64,000 nucleotides of DNA. Source: Rugalucina vietnamica. Lineage: Eukaryota; Mollusca; Bivalvia; Lucinida; Lucinidae. A model generated the notes under the pieces. That model was given only the letters and a program-made list of their open reading frames with translations. It did not search any database and was not told where the DNA came from. The stretch's first letter is position 1; every line of letters begins with the position of its first letter. The translations under genes and the position numbers were made by a program. The stretch spans positions 1,247,501 to 1,311,500 of the forward strand of contig OZ024884.1 of NCBI GenBank assembly GCA_964017185.1. Direction: 5' to 3'. Shown piece by piece: positions 59,735 to 64,000 of this stretch.

Positions 59735-60690
59735 GTGTCCGTGAATACCCCATGAACCACACTTTTATACAGCAAAACTTTGGCCGGTATGCATGGGTAT
59801 ACCTATTTTAAGCTCACATGAGCCCTTCGGCTCAAAAAGCGAGCTTATAGGATGACCATGCCCCCGTCGTCCGTCCGACGTCGTCCGTCAACAATTTCCA
59901 TGATATTCTCCTCTGAAACCAAATGGCAAACCAAAGTTAAACTGCTTGCGGAGCATTCTTAGGAAGGGGGAACGAAAGTTTGCATAAATGACCCAGGTCA
60001 CATGACTAAGATGGCCTCCATAGCTATAAATAGCGAAAACCTTTAAAACAATTTCTTCCCAGAAGCAGTAGTCCTACGATTTTGAAACTAAGTTTGAAGC
60101 ATCAGGCAATAGAGTTCTACAAAGTTGGTATACAGCATAATGCTGGGATGACCTTGACCTATTTTATGGCAAGGTCAACTTAGGTCGCCCATGCATTTAA
60201 ATGGGGAAAATAAGTTAAATGTAATTAAATGGGTGGAAACTCGCGATGAGCATGCAAAGGTACTGAAGATTTATGTCCGTGAAAACATTTAGTCCCCAGG
60301 GGTGTGTCTGCTCCTGCCCGGGGGCTATATACATGCATATGACCAAAATATTCAAACATCTCTGCAACCGCATGGCCGATCAAAGCCACACTTCATGGAA
60401 AGGGAACGAAAGATTGTATAAATGGCGGCCATGGCTATAAACTGCAAAAACCTTTAAAATGTTCTTCAGAACCAGCAGGCCTATGATTTTGAAACTTGGC
60501 ATTAAGCATCTACAAAGTTTATACATGGCCTAAATCATGACCCAGGGATGATATTGACCTATTTTACGGCAAGGTCAACTTAGGATGCCCATGCATCTAA
60601 CAACACAGATTGTGAGTACTCGTTAGAACTGCCTCTGCGAGGCAGTTTTAGCGTGTACCAACAATCTATGTTTTGAGCAAAATAAAAAGA
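59735..60690. repeat. Mixed repeats: tail copy, AGCTCAC-type repeat, stem-loop copy 2
   Basis: 59735-59812 matches 42238-42310 in reverse. 59815-60600 resembles the units at 56240-57670, with a small hairpin around GAGCCCTTCGGCTC. 60601-60690 is the second stem-loop (GAACTGCCT..AGGCAGTTT). Confidence 0.65.
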
Positions 60691-61734
60691 TAAAAATGTT
60701 GAACTGAAAATTTTCATTTTTTACAACTTTAAAAACACTGTATATTGCTTGTTAAGGTTTTGTTATGCTAGCGTCAAGATACACGGCATCATTTTAGTGC
60801 ACATGTATTACACATGCTGACAACAGAGCTACATGTACAACACCTTGATCATTCTTAACCTTATGGGCATTTTTTGCGTCCGGAATCGGGCGAGCATAAA
60901 TGCGCATAAGCTTCTTACTCAATCAGAATTTACATAAATAATAAATATAATAAATTTAATTGGTTTGTTGATTTGAGGTTTAACGTTAATCCAACAGCAA
61001 AGGTCATATGGAAACGAGACATCAGTTTATAGTATCATCCGACAGACTTAAGGATCCCGGGATCAAAACCGCGGTCCCTGGTTTAAAAGGACGAACACAT
61101 GCCGTTAACACTAACTGTTTTCGGCTTGTCAAGCAGCAATGTGGTTTGATAACTGATCCTGCTTGATAAAATCTTGTGGGTGTGCCAAGTCGTTTTCTCA
61201 GGGTTCTCCCCCCCACCTTGTTACTGATTTATCCGTCTCATATGAACTAAAATAATCTTGAACGGGGCGAAAATTGTATAAAAACGAAATTATGATCTGA
61301 AATGAGCACAATCAGACTCTCATCTGTAATCAAGTAACAATAGAATGACCTGGAATCGATACAATTAAATTTCACATCCTCACTAAGGTGGGCGTAGTGT
61401 AATTCTGGGCCCTGATTAGATTTTAACAGATAGCAAAACTTCTTCGATGTTACGCGCGCCTATAAGAAAAAATGCATTTACATTCCATCATGCACGCATG
61501 CTTAATGTAAACCATATAACGAGGAATATTCGGGGTCTCACGTGCAAATAACAACTATTTACATACTGGACCCTGGTCTCGACCGAAAGACGGAGTTACG
61601 CGTTGGATTGAACGCGCGGCCCGTTTTACGAGGCGACTGACTGAACCACTACGGCATGGACTGAACCACTACGTCATGGAGTGCGCTTTATGGAAAGTCT
61701 TTAGCAACTCATAAAAATAATATTGTGTTAGTTT
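60691..61734. other. Interior of the TIR element, partial SINE and tRNA-like head
   Basis: 61177-61285 is a degenerate SINE 3' part (GTGTGCCAAGTCG, AAATAATCTTGAA). On the minus strand, 61690-61600 holds TAGTGGTTCAGTCAGTCGCC and GCGTTCAATCC, a second tRNA-like head. The former also appears at about 58100-58130 (+). No gene. Confidence 0.5.
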
Positions 61735-62160
61735 TATTTTAATCATATTTATTTGAATTCAACCAGGTAAACAACACGCATACAATATCACACAGAATAA
61801 ATATGGATCAAAAAGAAAACTTATGTCTTGCCAAATTAATTTACTACATCGTAACCAGCACACTGGATATGGCTGAATTACTGTTGAAGGTCTACAATAA
61901 ACAAAATTAGTTGTGTGGCTTGGCGAAATGTAGCTACATGTAGGATGTTGCCTCCATCGCACTTCGTATGGCATGCAGATGACTGTCGAATGAGCGAAAC
62001 TTCGACATCAAGCTGATAATCTTTTTGAACTATAAACAGAATGAATTATGTTCGCTCACGAGACAGCACGTGAAACTGTAGTTTTACATCTAATAAACAC
62101 AGATATACATGTATCTGAACATGTGCACTATACTATTTGATTTATTGTCTTGCGCATTTT

Positions 62161-62391
62161 AGTTCAGTTTTACGTCCCTTTCAAGATTATTTCAGCTCAC
62201 CAATCAGTAGGTAGGGTGAACACGTGAGCACCCTAAGAAAAACCACCTGGCACTCCCGCAAGTTGAACTTGGCTTGTATCATATGTGGCCGGTGTGGGGC
62301 TCGAACACACACAAGACACAGCGGTGAGATGAACGAGTGATTAAGAAACAGCGCTCTCAACCGCTCGGCCACGGGGGCCGCTTAGTCATTA
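62161..62391 (-). mobile_element. tRNA-derived SINE inside the right TIR
   Basis: Full-length minus-strand copy: GGCCGAGCGGTTGAGAGCGC and GTGTTCGAGCCCC are good A- and B-box matches. It is missing from the left TIR, so it postdates the element. A TTAGT pair at the edges may be the target duplication. Confidence 0.85.
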
Positions 62392-62705
62392 GAGGCGGTC
62401 AACTTATCCTAGCCGCATTATCTGTACCAGCCTTCAGAAAATAAATGTTGACGTGAGGATCGGTCGCGGGTCCGCTCTTCTGCCGATTACGATCAAGCTA
62501 CCGGCTTAAATCGGTGAAAAGACAAGAACCTATACGTGCGGACTGCCTTCTCACTACACACTTTTATCCACAAATTAACGATTTTAGTATTAAATGCAGT
62601 AGTGCATTTTGTGAGTTTTGCATTTTTTTTTCTTTTCTTTTCTTTTTCATTTTATAAGCTATATTGTCACAGATGCGAAAAAAAGGAAGCAATTAAGAAT
62701 AGAAA

Positions 62706-62790
62706 AAGAATTTTTGTCCTAGCCGGACTCGAACCCAGGACCTTTTGGTTTTATTCCATACATGCTACCTACTGAGCTACAGAGTAAGAC
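62706..62790 (-). other. tRNA-like sequence in right TIR
   Basis: Counterpart of 55319-55392: CTCTGTAGCTCAGTAGGTAG and GGGTTCGAGTCCGG on the minus strand. Imperfect stems; probably only promoter-like. Confidence 0.65.
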
Positions 62791-62983
62791 GTCGTTGACT
62801 ATTTCTTTTTTGCCTGTCTTGTTTAGTTGGTCTCCGTTAGGCTATAGGTAGTTTTTACCAAGTAATTATTCATATCGCCCCTCGTCATCGTCTCAAATAT
62901 GCCCTCACGAGTAGTCCCCCATCACACCGAAAATCGTAACCGCACGCGCCAGCAACATTTACGTTCAAAAGTGAAAAATGTCT

Positions 62984-63495
62984 AATATGAGATCATGTTC
63001 AATAGTCTATGATAAGTAACAGTGGAGATCTGGTCAATTTTGTATGTACACCCCCATGGTCAAAAATCACGTAAACGGTTGCCATGGAAACCGTGCATTT
63101 TTTCATAGTGCAATATTGAGTTTATCCTTTTTGCATTTTTGGGTCCCAATAAATCATTTGGCACCCATTAAAAATTGTCTTGAAGGTAAATCAAATAAGG
63201 TCCCGGTGCATAATGCTTAGTGTCACACTTTGCATGCAGATTTTGCCGTGATGTGGCTCATATTTTCAGTGTTATGCTCTTTGTGAGAGATACTTTTGTG
63301 CTTAAATAGATTTATAATTACTATTGGTAAAATCCAATCATTTAAAAACAGCGAGAAGCTGGAAATCAAATTGTATCTGACAAGCATAGTATGAAAATGA
63401 CTGTTTAAAATGCATATTATGAGTGCGCTGGTCGCCATTTTGATGACGTCATAAATCTGCCCATACGCGGGTCTCAGGGCGACGAACTGGTTTAA
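62984..63495 (+). repeat. Repeat family B, right part of interrupted copy
   Basis: Continues the family B sequence from ATGAGATCATGTTCA to GATGACGTCATAAATC. Confidence 0.8.
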
Positions 63496-63540
63496 ATTGT
63501 TGCATATGCATGATTTAAGGTAAGTCGTCACAAATCGTCA

Positions 63541-63910
63541 TGAAATTCTCACGGGACGATTTTTTTCTGCCCATTCGACATTGACTATACCTTTCGATAC
63601 CATCTGATACGTTTAGATACGGACAAACACCTTCAGATACTCATTTGCTACGCTCTCTTGCGTATAAAACGATGCAATGTGATGTAAGCAACCGCTGTGT
63701 ATTGTCAAAGTACAGTCACACTATCGAATACGGATGCGACGGACGCTGCGGACAAGTCTTCCGTATCTATCCGTTCTATCCTTAACAATTCGTATCTCTT
63801 CGTATCCGTATATGACCGTAGCTGAACGTGTTGTATCCACATGGTCCGAAGAATCCGCGCCCAAATCAAAAAACCAATACGGACGAAACATCCGTATCTG
63901 CACGTGAAGA
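63541..63910. repeat. Word-repetitive segment (TCCGTATC type)
   Basis: Repeats of ATACGGA, TCCGTAT and TTCGTATC on both strands. Similar in style to 46985-47480 and 58391-59095 but with its own word. The right boundary is uncertain; nothing recognised after it. Confidence 0.6.
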
Positions 63911-64000
63911 AATTGTAGAACATAACATGCTTTGATTGATTGATTAGTTTAAACATACATTTCATCTGATAACATATCTGATACAAACATGAATATACAC

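Larger units (their letters stand above)
55125..62983. mobile_element. 7,859-bp element with terminal inverted repeats over 1 kb
   Basis: Ends AGACATTTTTCACTTTTGAA and its reverse complement. Arms 55125-56180 and 61735-62983 stay alignable throughout, the right arm being longer by a SINE insertion. A 3-bp duplication AAT (55122-55124 and 62984-62986) flanks it; a TAA reading is also possible. The interrupted host repeat has an uninterrupted relative at 50640-51780. No transposase, polymerase or integrase frame is visible inside. The interior consists of repeats, a SINE, G/C-tract hairpins and a word-repetitive segment, so it is probably non-autonomous. The superfamily is undecided. Confidence 0.88.

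Noticed and set aside
55125..62983. Polinton/Maverick virus-like transposon
   Set aside because: Long TIRs fit, but there is no polymerase B, integrase, capsid or packaging frame, and the duplication is 3 bp where 6 is expected.

Overview
The window is eukaryotic and AT-rich. It is almost entirely mobile-element and repeat DNA around the 3' end of one recognisable host gene. A lophotrochozoan, most likely a bivalve mollusc, fits best. This is inferred from tandem-core Helentron/pearl-like elements, Penelope-like retroelements of the type common in bivalves, a tRNA-derived SINE, and long-intron gene structure. I could not run a database search, so the species is open.

Layout. 52-3432 (+) is an intact non-LTR retrotransposon ORF (2A-like leader, APE endonuclease, reverse transcriptase, C-terminal Cys/His motif). 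3841-4297 (-) is a frame-broken short ORF. 6405-6674 holds two nested hairpins. 7312-8647 and 26059-26295 (+) are the last four exons I can see of a sodium/calcium exchanger (SLC8/NCX family): end of a Calx-beta domain, end of the cytosolic loop, the alpha-2 repeat, and the last transmembrane segments with stop and polyA signal. The final intron is 17.4 kb. It holds a large palindromic element (9303-14251) invaded by Penelope-like elements, a possible small two-exon transcript end (15069-15868), a 145-bp satellite (17521-17990 and 23276-23680), and a decayed Ty3/gypsy element (19445-23275) that carries a Penelope fragment in its gag.

From 26.5 kb to the right end I find no convincing host gene. 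Two Helentron-like elements with about 150-bp tandem cores lie at 29720-31055 and 43027-44236. A heavily decayed RTE/BovB-like non-LTR element (33177-35030, -) lies between inverted arms. An AT-rich repeat field rich in octamer-like words covers 36.6-38.7 kb. A 5'-truncated, stop-containing non-LTR RT (45665-46700, -) follows. Then come a 2.1-kb palindrome (52440-54540) and a 7,859-bp element (55125-62983) with terminal inverted repeats over 1 kb. That element carries a tRNA-like box in each arm and sits as a clean insertion in another repeat, whose uninterrupted copy is at 50.6-51.8 kb.

The strongest observations are four. First, the exchanger's alpha-2 repeat departs from the family at ion-site positions. 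Second, the 7.9-kb TIR element has no recognisable transposase. Third, three CpG-rich segments are each built from one short self-complementary word (46.99-47.48, 58.39-59.10 and 63.54-63.91 kb), one with clear terminal inverted repeats. Fourth, a nested history can be read directly from empty sites. Most open reading frames in the repeats are by-products of tandem or inverted sequence and are not annotated as genes.
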